From: Cupriavidus pauculus
Lineage (GTDB): Bacteria > Pseudomonadota > Gammaproteobacteria > Burkholderiales > Burkholderiaceae
Assembly: GCF_008693385.1 (NCBI RefSeq)
Contig: NZ_CP044065.1
Span: 2,480,001 to 2,544,000, forward strand
Direction of reading: 5' to 3'
DNA: 64,000 nt
The number at the start of each line of letters is the position of its first letter. Positions within the stretch are counted from its first letter, which is position 1. The translations under genes and the position numbers were made by a program. The notes below the pieces were generated by a model that had not been told where the DNA came from, made no database searches, and was given only the letters and a program-made list of their open reading frames with translations. Below are positions 1 to 8,736 of this stretch, piece by piece.

Positions 1-1
1 C

Positions 2-340
2 GAGCGGCTGTTCGCGCGCGTGCTGGAGCGCGGCGCGGCGCGTGGCGAGTTCCGGGCGCTGCCGGCCAACCCCTGCACCACGCTGTTCTGCGCCCCGCTG
101 GTCTACCTGATGATCTGGCAGCGCGCGTTCAGCAACGTGTCGTGCGAACCGATCGATCCGAATGCCTTCGTCGATCAGCTGCTGCAGATGCTGCTGTTCG
201 GCGTGACCACGGGCGCCGCGCGCGATACGCCGCTGCCGCCGGCCTCGGGGCCGTTCATCTGGGAGCAGATCCGCGACGAACTGCTGGCGGAGAAGGAAAT
301 GTCTGCAACAACTTCCCGGACGGGCACGGATGCGACATGA
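2..340 (+). CDS. TetR/AcrR-family regulator, C-terminal part (gene starts before the window)
   Basis: The reading frame is open from the first bases and ends in TGA at 338-340, so only the last ~112 residues are visible. The fragment is helical and contains a pattern (VLERGAARGEFR, then a hydrophobic segment with LMIWQRAF) typical of the ligand-binding C-terminal domain of TetR/AcrR repressors. The DNA-binding helix-turn-helix would lie upstream, outside the window. A GTG at 20 is internal and not a real start. Family assignment rests only on the C-terminal style, so the ligand and targets cannot be named. The next gene starts ~130 bp downstream on the same strand with its own possible promoter. 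Confidence 0.6.
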   Translation, partial: ERLFARVLERGAARGEFRALPANPCTTLFCAPLVYLMIWQRAFSNVSCEPIDPNAFVDQLLQMLLFGVTTGAARDTPLPPASGPFIWEQIRDELLAEKEMSATTSRTGTDAT

Positions 341-375
341 ATAATCTTTTGCAGGTCCGTCCTGCGCCGCGGCGG

Positions 376-381
376 TAAAAT
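376..381 (+). promoter_or_regulatory. possible -10 box upstream of the PCMT-like gene
   Basis: TAAAAT lies in a GC-rich context about 90 bp before the ATG at 469. The best -35-like hexamer (TTGCAG, 349-354) is 21 bp away, longer than the usual 16-18, so this is only a weak sigma70-type candidate. Confidence 0.3.
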
Positions 382-468
382 AGCGGGCTTTCATGCATCT
401 TTCCGGCCCATGACGCCGCTCGGCCGGGAAGCAGAATGGTAACAATGGTAGGCGCAAGGACACGCAAG

Positions 469-1122
469 ATGGATCTCGAAAAAGCCCGTTTCAACATGAT
501 CGAACAGCAAATCCGCCCATGGGACGTGCTGGACCAGGAAATCCTGGACCTGCTGGCCGTGGTCAAGCGGGAGCAGTTCGTGCCCGCGGCCTACGCCGCG
601 CTCGCGTTCGTCGACATGGAGATTCCGCTGCCGGCGGGCCAGAACATGCTGCCCCCGCGCGTGGAAGCGCGCCTGTTGCAGGACCTGGCGGTACGCAAGC
701 ACGAGAACGTGCTCGAGATCGGTGCCGGCTCCGGCTATATGGCCGCCCTGCTGGCCAACCGCGCGCGTCACGTGCTGAGCGTGGAGATCGAGCCCGAGCT
801 GGTCGCGATGGCCCGCAAGAACCTGACGGCGGCCGGTGTCGGCAACGCCGAGGTGGTCGAGGGTAACGGCGCCGAGGGCTGGCCCGCTTCCGCGCCGTAC
901 GACGTGATCTGCATCTCGGCTTCGGTGCCCGAACTGCCGCAATCGATCCTGTCGCAGGTCAAGGTCGGTGGCCGCATCGCCGCGATCGTCGGCAACGTGC
1001 CGGTGATGGAAGCGCGCATCATCACGCGCGTGTCGGAAACCGAGTACCAGGTGGTCAACCTGTTCGAGACCGTCGTGAAGCCGCTCCAGGGCGCCGCGCA
1101 GACGTCGCGTTTCAAGTTCTGA
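469..1122 (+). CDS. PCMT-like class I SAM-dependent methyltransferase
   Basis: A 217-residue protein of the protein-L-isoaspartate O-methyltransferase family. The SAM-binding motif I is clear (VLEIGAGSGYMAALLA, about residues 84-99), followed by an acidic post-I motif (SVEIEPEL). In true isoaspartyl repair enzymes the substrate loop reads QTIS; here the matching place reads QNMLPPR, so isoaspartate repair is doubtful and another carboxyl or unknown target is possible. The ATG at 469 is preferred over one at 436 because AAGGA lies 8 bp upstream and family members begin with this MDLEKARFNM-like segment. It is followed 11 bp later by a rhodanese gene and then tolC, so the three are probably cotranscribed. 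Confidence 0.85.
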   Translation: MDLEKARFNMIEQQIRPWDVLDQEILDLLAVVKREQFVPAAYAALAFVDMEIPLPAGQNMLPPRVEARLLQDLAVRKHENVLEIGAGSGYMAALLANRARHVLSVEIEPELVAMARKNLTAAGVGNAEVVEGNGAEGWPASAPYDVICISASVPELPQSILSQVKVGGRIAAIVGNVPVMEARIITRVSETEYQVVNLFETVVKPLQGAAQTSRFKF

Positions 1123-1133
1123 GGAGCGTTCGC

Positions 1134-1457
1134 ATGCAGGTAATTTCCGCAACCGAACTGTCGCAATGGCTGGCCGCGGCCGATCGCAAGAAGCCCGTGC
1201 TGCTCGATGTGCGCGAGGACCTCGAGGTCCGCACCGCCGCGATGCCCGGCATCACGCATATCCCCATGGGGCAGATTCCGGCCCGCATGGGCGAGCTCGA
1301 CGATGAAACCGAAATCGTCTGCATCTGCCACCACGGTGCGCGCAGCATGCAGGTGGCGAGCTTCCTCGAGCGCCAGGGCTATGCGCACGTGTACAACCTG
1401 ACCGGCGGCATCCACGCCTGGTCCACCGAGGTCGATCCCTCGGTACCGCAGTACTGA
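1134..1457 (+). CDS. single-domain rhodanese-like sulfurtransferase
   Basis: A 107-residue one-domain rhodanese. The active-site loop is CHHGARS (about residues 65-71), with the persulfide-forming Cys in place. The typical LLDVRE strand is near residue 23 and the GGIHAWS ending near residue 93. It has no signal peptide, so it should act in the cytoplasm, transferring sulfane sulfur from an unknown donor. It lies 11 bp after the methyltransferase gene and 170 bp before tolC, a conserved-looking neighbourhood. The physiological acceptor cannot be read from the sequence. Confidence 0.9.
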   Translation: MQVISATELSQWLAAADRKKPVLLDVREDLEVRTAAMPGITHIPMGQIPARMGELDDETEIVCICHHGARSMQVASFLERQGYAHVYNLTGGIHAWSTEVDPSVPQY

Positions 1458-1514
1458 TCCGATCCTCTTCGCAGTAAGGGTTCGCTGCCCGGGGGCGCGA
1501 ATCCGGCAGTCCCC

Positions 1515-1541
1515 CGAGGCCGCGGCATGTCCGTGGCCTCG
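1515..1541 (+). terminator. GC-rich hairpin between rhodanese and tolC
   Basis: An 11-bp stem (CGAGGCCGCGG with CCGTGGCCTCG, one G-T pair) encloses a 5-base loop. No T-run follows, so it may be a weak or Rho-assisted terminator, or an mRNA-stabilising hairpin ahead of tolC. Confidence 0.4.
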
Positions 1542-1627
1542 TCTCCGTATCGTCCGCCCGCTTTATCCGTTGTTACACCGCAGCACCCGATAATTGACCG
1601 TGCCCAGCGCGGCAAGCAGGAGAAGTC

Positions 1628-3073
1628 ATGAGTCTCGCGCCAAAGTCACTGGCACTCGTCGCGTCGCTGGTGCTGCTGCACGCGCCCGCCGCGTCTGCCG
1701 CGGATCTGCTCCAGGTCTTTCGCGATGCGCAGTCCAACGACGCGCAGTTCGCGAGCGCCCGCGCGCAGCTGCTGGCCACGCGCGAGCGGCTGCCTCAGGC
1801 TCGGGCGGGGCTGCTGCCCAACGTGGCGGGCTCGGCCGGATCGACGCGGACCAAGGTCGATCAGCATGCGCCGGTGGAAGCGGACCGCTTCATCAACAAC
1901 AGCCTCTGGGCGCTGCAGCTGACCCAGCCGCTGTTCCGCTGGGACCGGTGGGAAACGTACAAGCAGGGCGAACTGGCCTCCCTCGCGGGCGAGGTCTCGT
2001 TCCAGCAGGCGCAGCTCGACCTCATCACGCGCGCGTCGCAGGCCTACTTCGACGTGCTGGCCGCGCAGGACAACCTGTATCTGGCGCAGGCGCAGAAGAA
2101 GGCCATCGGCGAGCAGCTCGAACAGGCGAAGCGGAACTTCGAGGTCGGCACCTCGACGATCACCGATGCCAACGACGCGCAGGCCCGCTATGACCTGGCC
2201 ACCTCCACCGAGATCGCCGCGCAGAGCGCGCTCGAGGTCAGCCGCGCCACGTTGCAGCAGATCACGGGCAAGTCCGTCGATGAATTGCTGGGCCTGCGCG
2301 CGCAGGCGCAGATTCCGGGTCCGATTCCCGCCGATGTGAACGCGTGGGCCTCGCAGGCCGAGCAAAGCAACCTGCAGGTCAGCCTGGCCAACTACAACCT
2401 CGAGACCGCCGAGCGCGAAACGAGCAAGGCGCGCGGCGGCCATCTGCCGTCGGTCGATCTGGTCGCATCGTACGGCTACACCAACGCCACGGGCACGCAG
2501 ACGCAGATCGTCAACCAGGCCGCGCGCTACAACAGCTCGCAGGTCGGCGTACAGCTGACGATCCCGATCTTCGCGGGCGGCGCGATCCAGTCGCGCGTCC
2601 GCGAGACGCTGGCACTGGCCGACCGGGCCGCGGCGGACCTCGAATTCGCGCGGCGCACCGCGGCGCAGAACGCGCGGCAGACCTACTCCGGCGTGTACAA
2701 CGGACTCGCGCAGGTGAAAGCGCTCGAAGCCGCCGAACGCTCGGCGCTGAGCGCCGTGGAGTCGAACCAGCTTGGCTACGAAGTGGGCGTGCGCATCAAT
2801 ATCGACGTGCTGAACGCCGAAGCGCAGTTGTTCCAGACGCGACGCGACCTGTCGAAGGCGCGCTACGACACGATCATGAACGGCCTGCGCCTGAAGGCGA
2901 GCACGGGCGTGCTGTCGGAAGACGACGTGGTGCAGATCAACACGCTGCTGACCGAGCACACGGGCGCGATGTACGAACTGCCGGACTGGAAGCGGCTCAA
3001 CAACCTCGGGCCGCGGAACAACGCGCCGGCCGCGCCGCGCATTACGCCGCCGAGCGGCCCGATCGTTCGCTGA
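1628..3073 (+). CDS. tolC: TolC-family outer membrane efflux/secretion channel
   Basis: A 481-residue outer membrane protein of the TolC type I secretion/efflux family. It has an N-terminal signal peptide ending near ASA-ADLL (about residue 25). Two repeated outer-membrane-efflux halves of long alpha-helices are visible, with the characteristic ALQLTQPLFRW and VGVQLTIPIFAGG strand segments near residues 95 and 310. AGGAGA lies 6 bp before the ATG. It would form the trimeric exit duct used by RND or ABC partners, none of which is encoded here. Its last 32 bp overlap the end of the convergent membrane-protein gene (3042-4277). Confidence 0.93.
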   Translation: MSLAPKSLALVASLVLLHAPAASAADLLQVFRDAQSNDAQFASARAQLLATRERLPQARAGLLPNVAGSAGSTRTKVDQHAPVEADRFINNSLWALQLTQPLFRWDRWETYKQGELASLAGEVSFQQAQLDLITRASQAYFDVLAAQDNLYLAQAQKKAIGEQLEQAKRNFEVGTSTITDANDAQARYDLATSTEIAAQSALEVSRATLQQITGKSVDELLGLRAQAQIPGPIPADVNAWASQAEQSNLQVSLANYNLETAERETSKARGGHLPSVDLVASYGYTNATGTQTQIVNQAARYNSSQVGVQLTIPIFAGGAIQSRVRETLALADRAAADLEFARRTAAQNARQTYSGVYNGLAQVKALEAAERSALSAVESNQLGYEVGVRINIDVLNAEAQLFQTRRDLSKARYDTIMNGLRLKASTGVLSEDDVVQINTLLTEHTGAMYELPDWKRLNNLGPRNNAPAAPRITPPSGPIVR

Positions 3074-4277
3074 CGGCCGCGAGGGCCAGCAGCAGGCCGA
3101 TCGTTCCCGAGTAGAAGACCATGTTGGCCTGATGGGCCATCGTGACCTGCGTCAGTCCGCAGATGATCGTCGCGGCGGTCATGGCGATGCCGCCACCGCT
3201 CAGGCTCACGCCCACGGCATCGCGACGCGCGCGGCATGCGACGAGCATGCGCCAGAACAGCGCCGCGGGAACCAGGAACAGGGCCAGCACCACGATCAAA
3301 CCCGGTATGCCGGTCGTCGAGGCGGCTTCCAGCATATCGTTGTGCGCGTGCTCCAGATCGCACGGCAGCGTGGTGAGGTTCCGGCAATAAGGTGCCGCGT
3401 GCAGGATGCGCGCGAACTGGCCCACACCGACGCCCATCACCGGGTGTTCGCCGATGGATTGCACGGCGATCTCCCAGACCTTGAGCCGCGAGCCGACCGA
3501 CGTGGCGGCGTTGCCCAGCTGGAACTGATGGACGTCCGCCATGACGAGGTCCACGCGCGACTTGACCGGGCTGTCCGGCAGGTAATAGGAGCCCGCTGCC
3601 AGTGCCGCGATCGCCACGACGGCCAGCAGGAATGCGCGCTTGCCGAGCCGCCCGTATCGCAGCAGCAGCATCGGCAGCATGATCACGAGCAAGGCCAGCA
3701 GCGCCGAGCGCGTACCGTTGACCATGAGGATCAGGAACGCACAGGCCAGATTGAACCAGGCCAGCGCGTGCGTGCGCCGGTCTTCCCCCGCGCGCGCGAA
3801 TCCGATCAGGCCGAAGGCCGCCACCATGTTGGCGAAGGCAATGGCCTGTACCCAGGCCGAGGGACGCGGATCGCCATGGAGAAAGCGCTGATAGCAAACG
3901 ATGACGAGCGCGCCGACCAGCGCGACGGTGATGCCGCGCCATAGCATGCGCGGGTCCGGCGCGGCGTGCAGGATGACCCAGCAGGTCAGGATCGCGAGCA
4001 ACGTGCGCGAGGGATTGTCGAGCACGTCCCAATGCGTGTGGAAGTACATGCGCGAGGCCAGATAGACGAGCAGGAATGCGAACACCGTGATCGTCAGGGG
4101 CATCAGCACATCGCGGTAGGCACGCCAGGTCTGCCCCATTCCGCGGTACCGCAGCAGCGCCAGAAGGCCGACGCACCCCAGGAATACGCCGGCGCCGCGC
4201 GGCACGCAGAGCAGCAGGATCGGAAAGGCGAAAACCAGTGCGTCGGCGAACGCTGTCGAGGCGGGGCGGCGGAGCAT
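3042..4277 (-). CDS. O-antigen ligase/polymerase family membrane protein (WaaL-like)
   Basis: A 411-residue polytopic inner-membrane protein with about ten hydrophobic segments and one large periplasmic loop (about residues 220-325). That loop ends with EHAHNDMLEAASTTGIPG, the His-containing signature of the Wzy_C/WaaL family. WaaL transfers undecaprenyl-PP-linked O-polysaccharide to lipid A-core in the periplasm. Placement beside waaA, waaC and an O-antigen locus favours the ligase role, but WaaL and Wzy polymerases share this domain and cannot be separated by eye. No good ribosome site precedes the ATG. Confidence 0.82.
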   Translation of the reverse strand: MLRRPASTAFADALVFAFPILLLCVPRGAGVFLGCVGLLALLRYRGMGQTWRAYRDVLMPLTITVFAFLLVYLASRMYFHTHWDVLDNPSRTLLAILTCWVILHAAPDPRMLWRGITVALVGALVIVCYQRFLHGDPRPSAWVQAIAFANMVAAFGLIGFARAGEDRRTHALAWFNLACAFLILMVNGTRSALLALLVIMLPMLLLRYGRLGKRAFLLAVVAIAALAAGSYYLPDSPVKSRVDLVMADVHQFQLGNAATSVGSRLKVWEIAVQSIGEHPVMGVGVGQFARILHAAPYCRNLTTLPCDLEHAHNDMLEAASTTGIPGLIVVLALFLVPAALFWRMLVACRARRDAVGVSLSGGGIAMTAATIICGLTQVTMAHQANMVFYSGTIGLLLALAAVSERSGRSAA

Positions 4278-4387
4278 GTGTCGGGAGAGGGTACCGTGCG
4301 AGTCAGCGCGACATTATAGTCCTGCCCTCCTCCGCCCCACCTTCGCCACCTTCGCCACCTTGGTCCATTCCCGAAAGACCGGACCGG

Positions 4388-5212
4388 CTAGCCCCCTCGC
4401 CGCCGCTCCTCCACCTTCAGCAACTGCCACCGAATCGACGAGGCATCGGCCGGCGGGTTCGGGACGCGGTACTCGCGCACGCGCAGCTTGTAGGCCACGC
4501 CGGGCTCGAAGTCGAGCCCTTCGATCGGCCCGTACCAGAGCTGCCATGCCGCGTCCTCGGACTCGCGCCAGCGGTAGCACTGCATGCGGCCGACGCCCGT
4601 GCATTCGACGCGCTGGGAATCGATATAGACGATCTTCTCCGTCCCGGACGCGGCATCGATCTTCGCGCCGCGGCGGCCCACGCCCTCGCGCTCGGCGAAC
4701 TGCAGCAGATCGCCGTCCGCGGTCTTCCAGATGATCTGGCGCCCCTGCGGCGTGGCCGAGGGCTGCGTGGCGACGGTCGTGAACGGCGACTGCATCGCGT
4801 GCAGCAGCGCGGTCTCGAATGTCATGCGCTCGCCGGGGCAGGCCATGCGCGTCCCGGCGATCTTGTCGAAGCGGATGCCGGTGGCGGTCTTGCCGTACCC
4901 GCCCGTGAAGCGATTGCAGCCGCTGTTGCCGCTGACGGTGCCCTGCGCGGCGTCGATGCCGCTATTGAACTCGAAGATGACGGGCTGCCCGCTGTCGCCG
5001 CGCGGCAGTTCGCGCGAGACGCCGTCGGCCTGCTGCCAGCGCACGAGTTCCCAGCGCTGGGGACCGTCAGACTGCGTCTGCGAAAGGCTCGCGCCTGCGG
5101 CGGGCGAATCCGCGGTGGTGGTCGTCGTACACGCGCCCAGCAGCGCGGCGGCGGCCATGGCGGCGGCGGGGACGATGGCTGCAAGCATGGGCAAGCGCTG
5201 AACTTTCTGCAT
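4388..5212 (-). CDS. META/HslJ and DUF4377-like domain lipoprotein
   Basis: A 274-residue protein with a signal peptide ending in the lipobox LLGAC (Cys about 28), so it is probably an outer-membrane-anchored lipoprotein. Residues ~50-150 resemble a META/HslJ domain (GTVSGNSGCNRFTGGY and RMACPG are typical). Residues ~175-265 resemble DUF4377 (IDSQRVECTG, MQCYRWRES, IEGLDFEPG). These domains occur in envelope-stress and heat-inducible proteins of poorly known function. AAGGAG sits 6 bp before the ATG. The gene is monocistronic, transcribed away from the protease pair at 5449. Confidence 0.85.
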   Translation of the reverse strand: MQKVQRLPMLAAIVPAAAMAAAALLGACTTTTTADSPAAGASLSQTQSDGPQRWELVRWQQADGVSRELPRGDSGQPVIFEFNSGIDAAQGTVSGNSGCNRFTGGYGKTATGIRFDKIAGTRMACPGERMTFETALLHAMQSPFTTVATQPSATPQGRQIIWKTADGDLLQFAEREGVGRRGAKIDAASGTEKIVYIDSQRVECTGVGRMQCYRWRESEDAAWQLWYGPIEGLDFEPGVAYKLRVREYRVPNPPADASSIRWQLLKVEERRRGG

Positions 5213-5448
5213 GATCCGCTCCTTTGTTCTCTGCGTGGCGTCGCTTACATGGCGAATTTACACGATGCGGCAGCGGGCACGTGTATTCGGACGCCGGGGG
5301 GCTCAGGTCGTCACTGCAGGTCGCAACACCCATGCCAGTACGCCCGGGCGCGCGCGATCCCACACGCTGCCAAATTTCGTCGATCTGTTGTTTTCACATG
5401 CGACGGGCGAGGCCATAGTCGACGCATCCCTTCGCGAGTGGTCGGACG

Positions 5449-6135
5449 ATGAAGATCAATGCTCTCGGCGCGACGATAACGATCGCCCTAGTGGTATCCG
5501 CCTGGTACGTGTGGCAGTCATGGCCGCGTGCATCCAGCGAGCGGCCGGAACATCGCGGCACCACGCAGACGTCCGCCAAGGGCCGGGGCGGCAGCCTGGC
5601 GACGCTCGGCGGCATCGACGCCCTCGCACCGGTGGATCGGCAGCAGGACTATCCCGGCGCGATCGCCGGCCTCGCCGATCGCGCGGAAGCCGAAAGACAT
5701 CTGCCGTTCCTCGCCGAACCCCGTTATCGCGAGAGCCGGCTGGTCCGGTATCGACACGACACGTTGCAGCATCTGCGCCCCACCGATCGATTCGATCTCT
5801 ATCTTCCCAACCTGGACATGACGGTCACCGCGCGCCTGGAGGCGCGCGAAGATGACGACGGATGGACGCGCTGGCGTGGCGAACTACTGAGCCCGGACAT
5901 CGTGCGCCACCACGAATGGCTGATCACGGAAGCGCCGGTCGATCGTTACGCAGTCGCCTACTTCGAGACGCCGGATGGCGCGGTGTATCTTGAGGCGAAG
6001 AACGGATACGGGTGGCTGCGGAACGCCGGCGACAGCAAACTGGACAACGATGCACGGGTCCCGCCTGACAGCACCGCCATGCCGGCGCGCACCCTCGGTC
6101 CTTCGCATCAGCCACAGGAGACATCCCACCGATGA
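5449..6135 (+). CDS. membrane-anchored protein with a propeptide-like domain, coupled to the downstream protease
   Basis: A 228-residue protein not recognised with certainty. Residues ~7-25 are one hydrophobic segment (signal-anchor), so the rest should be periplasmic. The middle region (about 100-190) contains LRPTDRFDLYLPN, a WTRWRGEL segment and FETPDGAVYLEAKNGYGWL. This rhythm resembles the beta-rich propeptides of secreted metalloproteases. The stop overlaps the start of the protease gene (ATGA at 6132-6135), implying translational coupling and a shared job. By analogy with CpaB, the membrane-tethered chaperone of the Acinetobacter protease CpaA, it may be a dedicated chaperone or inhibitor; that is inference. 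The ATG at 5449 has only a weak ribosome site. Confidence 0.65.
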   Translation: MKINALGATITIALVVSAWYVWQSWPRASSERPEHRGTTQTSAKGRGGSLATLGGIDALAPVDRQQDYPGAIAGLADRAEAERHLPFLAEPRYRESRLVRYRHDTLQHLRPTDRFDLYLPNLDMTVTARLEAREDDDGWTRWRGELLSPDIVRHHEWLITEAPVDRYAVAYFETPDGAVYLEAKNGYGWLRNAGDSKLDNDARVPPDSTAMPARTLGPSHQPQETSHR

Positions 6136-7424
6136 CAACGCTGCTTCGCTGCACCCTTATGGCCGCCGCGCTGGCCACGCAGGCATACGCCACTCACGCC
6201 GACAATGCGGATGCCGAGGATGTTTCCGCGCTCCATCCCCAGCGGAACCGTACGGTGCCCGCCGACGGCGTCATGGGCGATATGACCGAACCAACGCTGG
6301 ACCTGTACCTCCACGAAGGCGACCGCTTCCCCAAGCTGACGCTCCCTGCCTCGGCGCCGGATCGTGCACGCCTGGTCGTGCGCATGAACGGTTCCCACAG
6401 CACTTACATCGACGATGGCAACATCGAAGAGAAGGCGACCCTGGGATTGCGCGCGGGGGACGAGTACCGATTCATGTTCCAGAAGGAAAAGAACATGTGG
6501 CGAATGACCAAGGCTGCCAAAGTCGAACTCACCTCATCCCAACTGGACGGTGGCGTGATCCCGCCGATGCGGACGCCAAGCACGTGGATCAGCGTGCCAC
6601 GTCGGAGAGCCGTGACCTCCGCCCTCGAATTACCGGTGGATGCAAAACCGGATGACCGGATCACCATTCATAATTATCGCCATCACCAGGCTGTCTCCGT
6701 AGAGGGGCCTGGTTTGTTCGAGCGTTGGACGATCCCGCCTGGAGCGCGCGTCCAATTCGAAAAAGCGCCGCTGTACGGCTGGCAGCCATATACGCAGACA
6801 TTGGATCTGCTGCCGGTATTCGGTGACAAGGCGGTCAAGAGGCTGGGTGATTTTGCCGTTCGCGCCCGCATCGCCCATGACGTTGCCTTGACGAACAAGG
6901 CGCTCGCGGACTCCCGCGTCGGCATCTGGATCCGGGATGCCACCGCGCTGTATCACCCGATCGCGGGAACGCGGATGTCCGATGTCCTCGATGCACTCCA
7001 GTCCGATCCACGCGTTCGCCATGCACGCCTGGCCGCCGAGGCACATGCCGTGTATTACCTCGATGCCGTCGGCGACCTGGGACCTGACGGCGCGTGCGGC
7101 ATGGCATGGCTAGGGAGCCCCATGAACTGGCGATGGGCGTATAGCACCGTCGATATCGACTGCAATTCCTCCGTCCTGGCACACGAAGTCGGACACATGC
7201 TCGGCGTGTGGCACGGGAATGCACCGTTCGCGGTGGCCCGCTTCGCTCGCGGATATCCGCTTGCCAAGACGTTACTTGCGGGGGACAAGCGCCTGCTTTA
7301 CAGCAATCCCGACGTCCTCGATCCCAGCGACGGGACTGTGGTCGGCAAGCGCGGGGAGTTCGATGCCGCCTCCCATATGAACAGCAATGCAGCGGATCTG
7401 CATTGGCTGCTTCCGCCAAGCTAG
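6132..7424 (+). CDS. secreted zinc metalloprotease, metzincin type
   Basis: A 430-residue protein with a signal peptide (cleavage near TQAYA-THAD, about residue 20). The zinc site HEVGHMLGVWHG, about residues 352-363, is a full metzincin HExxHxxGxxH with three His ligands and the catalytic Glu. C-terminal to it come LLYSNPDV, a segment seen in secreted M12/M72-like proteases, and SHMNSN, a possible but unproven Met-turn. Residues ~25-260 look like beta-sandwich modules rather than protease. Four Cys residues may be oxidised in the periplasm or outside. The start overlaps the anchored partner gene. Substrate unknown; export beyond the periplasm would need a system not present in this window. 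Confidence 0.78.
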   Translation: MTTLLRCTLMAAALATQAYATHADNADAEDVSALHPQRNRTVPADGVMGDMTEPTLDLYLHEGDRFPKLTLPASAPDRARLVVRMNGSHSTYIDDGNIEEKATLGLRAGDEYRFMFQKEKNMWRMTKAAKVELTSSQLDGGVIPPMRTPSTWISVPRRRAVTSALELPVDAKPDDRITIHNYRHHQAVSVEGPGLFERWTIPPGARVQFEKAPLYGWQPYTQTLDLLPVFGDKAVKRLGDFAVRARIAHDVALTNKALADSRVGIWIRDATALYHPIAGTRMSDVLDALQSDPRVRHARLAAEAHAVYYLDAVGDLGPDGACGMAWLGSPMNWRWAYSTVDIDCNSSVLAHEVGHMLGVWHGNAPFAVARFARGYPLAKTLLAGDKRLLYSNPDVLDPSDGTVVGKRGEFDAASHMNSNAADLHWLLPPS

Positions 7425-7443
7425 CCCGCGTGCCCGCCTTCGG

Positions 7444-8736
7444 TTACCGCAGCGCGGGCGCCAGCGTGGACAGGGTTCGTGCGGTCGCGCCGCGATGCAT
7501 CCCCGCGAACGCCAACGCGTTCGCGCGCATCTCTCCCAGCGCCGCGCGATCGGCGAGGATGCGCGCCGCGGCGGTCATCAGCACGTCCGCGTTGTCCACG
7601 CGCTGGCAGGCACCGGCCGCGATCGCGTCTTCGGTAGCCTGCGCGAAATTGAAGGTATGCGGGCCAATCAGGACCGGCGTCCCGCACGCGCAGGCCTCGA
7701 TCAGGTTCTGACCGCCGAGCGGCATGAGGCTGCCACCGATAAATGCAATGTCCGACGCCGCGAAGTACATCGGCATCTCGCCCATCGAATCGCCCAGCAC
7801 GATATCGGCCGTCATCGATTCCAGCCCCGCGGCGTCGACACCGAGCGTGCTGCGGCGCTGCACGGTGAACCCGAGCCGCTGGGCCAGCGCCGCCACTTCG
7901 TCGAAACGCTGCGGATGGCGCGGCACCAGCAGCAGCAGCGGGCGCTTTTCACCGGGCCAGCGGATAAACGCATCGAGCAGCATGGCTTCCTCGCCCTCGC
8001 GCGTGCTTGCCGCCGCCAGCACGGGACGTTGCTCGCCCGATGGGTCTTTCATGGCCTGGCGCAGCGCCTTGCCGCGAGCCAGCAGCGCCTCGGGCGGCTG
8101 CATATCGAACTTGAGGTTGCCCGTGATGGTCACGCGCGTGATGCCGAGCGCGCGGTAGCGCTCCGCATCGCCGGGCGTCTGCGCGAGGACCTCGGTGAAG
8201 TTCTGGTAGATCGCGGAGGCCGCGCGGCCGAAACGCGCGGTCCGCCGATAGCTGCGCGGCGACAGCCTCGCATTGACGAGGTAGAGCGGCACGCCCGCCT
8301 CATGCGTGCCATGCACGAGATTCGGCCAGACCTCGGTCTCCATCAGCAGCGCCGCCTCTGGACGGAAATGCCGCAGAAAACGCCGCACGAGCCATGGCAC
8401 GTCGTACGGCACGTAGCACTGCTGCACGCGCGCGTTGGTGCCGAACAGCTGCTGCCCGGTCTGGCGTCCCGTGGGCGTCATATGGGTCAGCAGCACGCGA
8501 TGGTTCGGGTGCGCGGCCAGCAGCGCCTCCACGAGCGGCTGCGCGGCGCGCGTCTCGCCGACCGATACGGCATGGACCCAGAGCCACGGGCCATCGGAAG
8601 GGATATCGTCGTAGCGGCCGAGCCGCTCGCCGACGTGGTGCACGTAACCCGGTTCCTTGCGCGCGCGCCAGACGAGGCGCAGCAATGCGACCGGCAGGAT
8701 CACGATCCACAACAACGTATAAACCCACCGCAGCAT
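7444..8736 (-). CDS. waaA: 3-deoxy-D-manno-octulosonic acid (Kdo) transferase
   Basis: A 430-residue GT30 enzyme that transfers Kdo from CMP-Kdo to the lipid IVA precursor at the cytoplasmic face of the inner membrane. It has an N-terminal membrane anchor (about residues 5-22). The catalytic-Glu segment HAVSVGE (~55-61) is followed by METEVWPN, NARLSPRS and a GGSLMPLGGQNLIE nucleotide-binding loop. The frame stays open further upstream, but the real start is the ATG at 8734-8736, where it overlaps the waaC stop as TGATG, a coupled arrangement. Length matches the family. Confidence 0.95.
   Translation of the reverse strand: MLRWVYTLLWIVILPVALLRLVWRARKEPGYVHHVGERLGRYDDIPSDGPWLWVHAVSVGETRAAQPLVEALLAAHPNHRVLLTHMTPTGRQTGQQLFGTNARVQQCYVPYDVPWLVRRFLRHFRPEAALLMETEVWPNLVHGTHEAGVPLYLVNARLSPRSYRRTARFGRAASAIYQNFTEVLAQTPGDAERYRALGITRVTITGNLKFDMQPPEALLARGKALRQAMKDPSGEQRPVLAAASTREGEEAMLLDAFIRWPGEKRPLLLLVPRHPQRFDEVAALAQRLGFTVQRRSTLGVDAAGLESMTADIVLGDSMGEMPMYFAASDIAFIGGSLMPLGGQNLIEACACGTPVLIGPHTFNFAQATEDAIAAGACQRVDNADVLMTAAARILADRAALGEMRANALAFAGMHRGATARTLSTLAPALR

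Noticed and set aside
1646..2959. A 437-codon minus-strand open frame within tolC
   Set aside because: Arg/Gln/Val-rich low-information sequence fully inside a clear TolC homologue on the other strand.
7423..7459. Short inverted repeat GCCCGCG/CGCGGGC between the protease and waaA as a terminator
   Set aside because: Only 7 bp of stem with a 23-base loop and no T-run; easily expected by chance in such GC-rich DNA.
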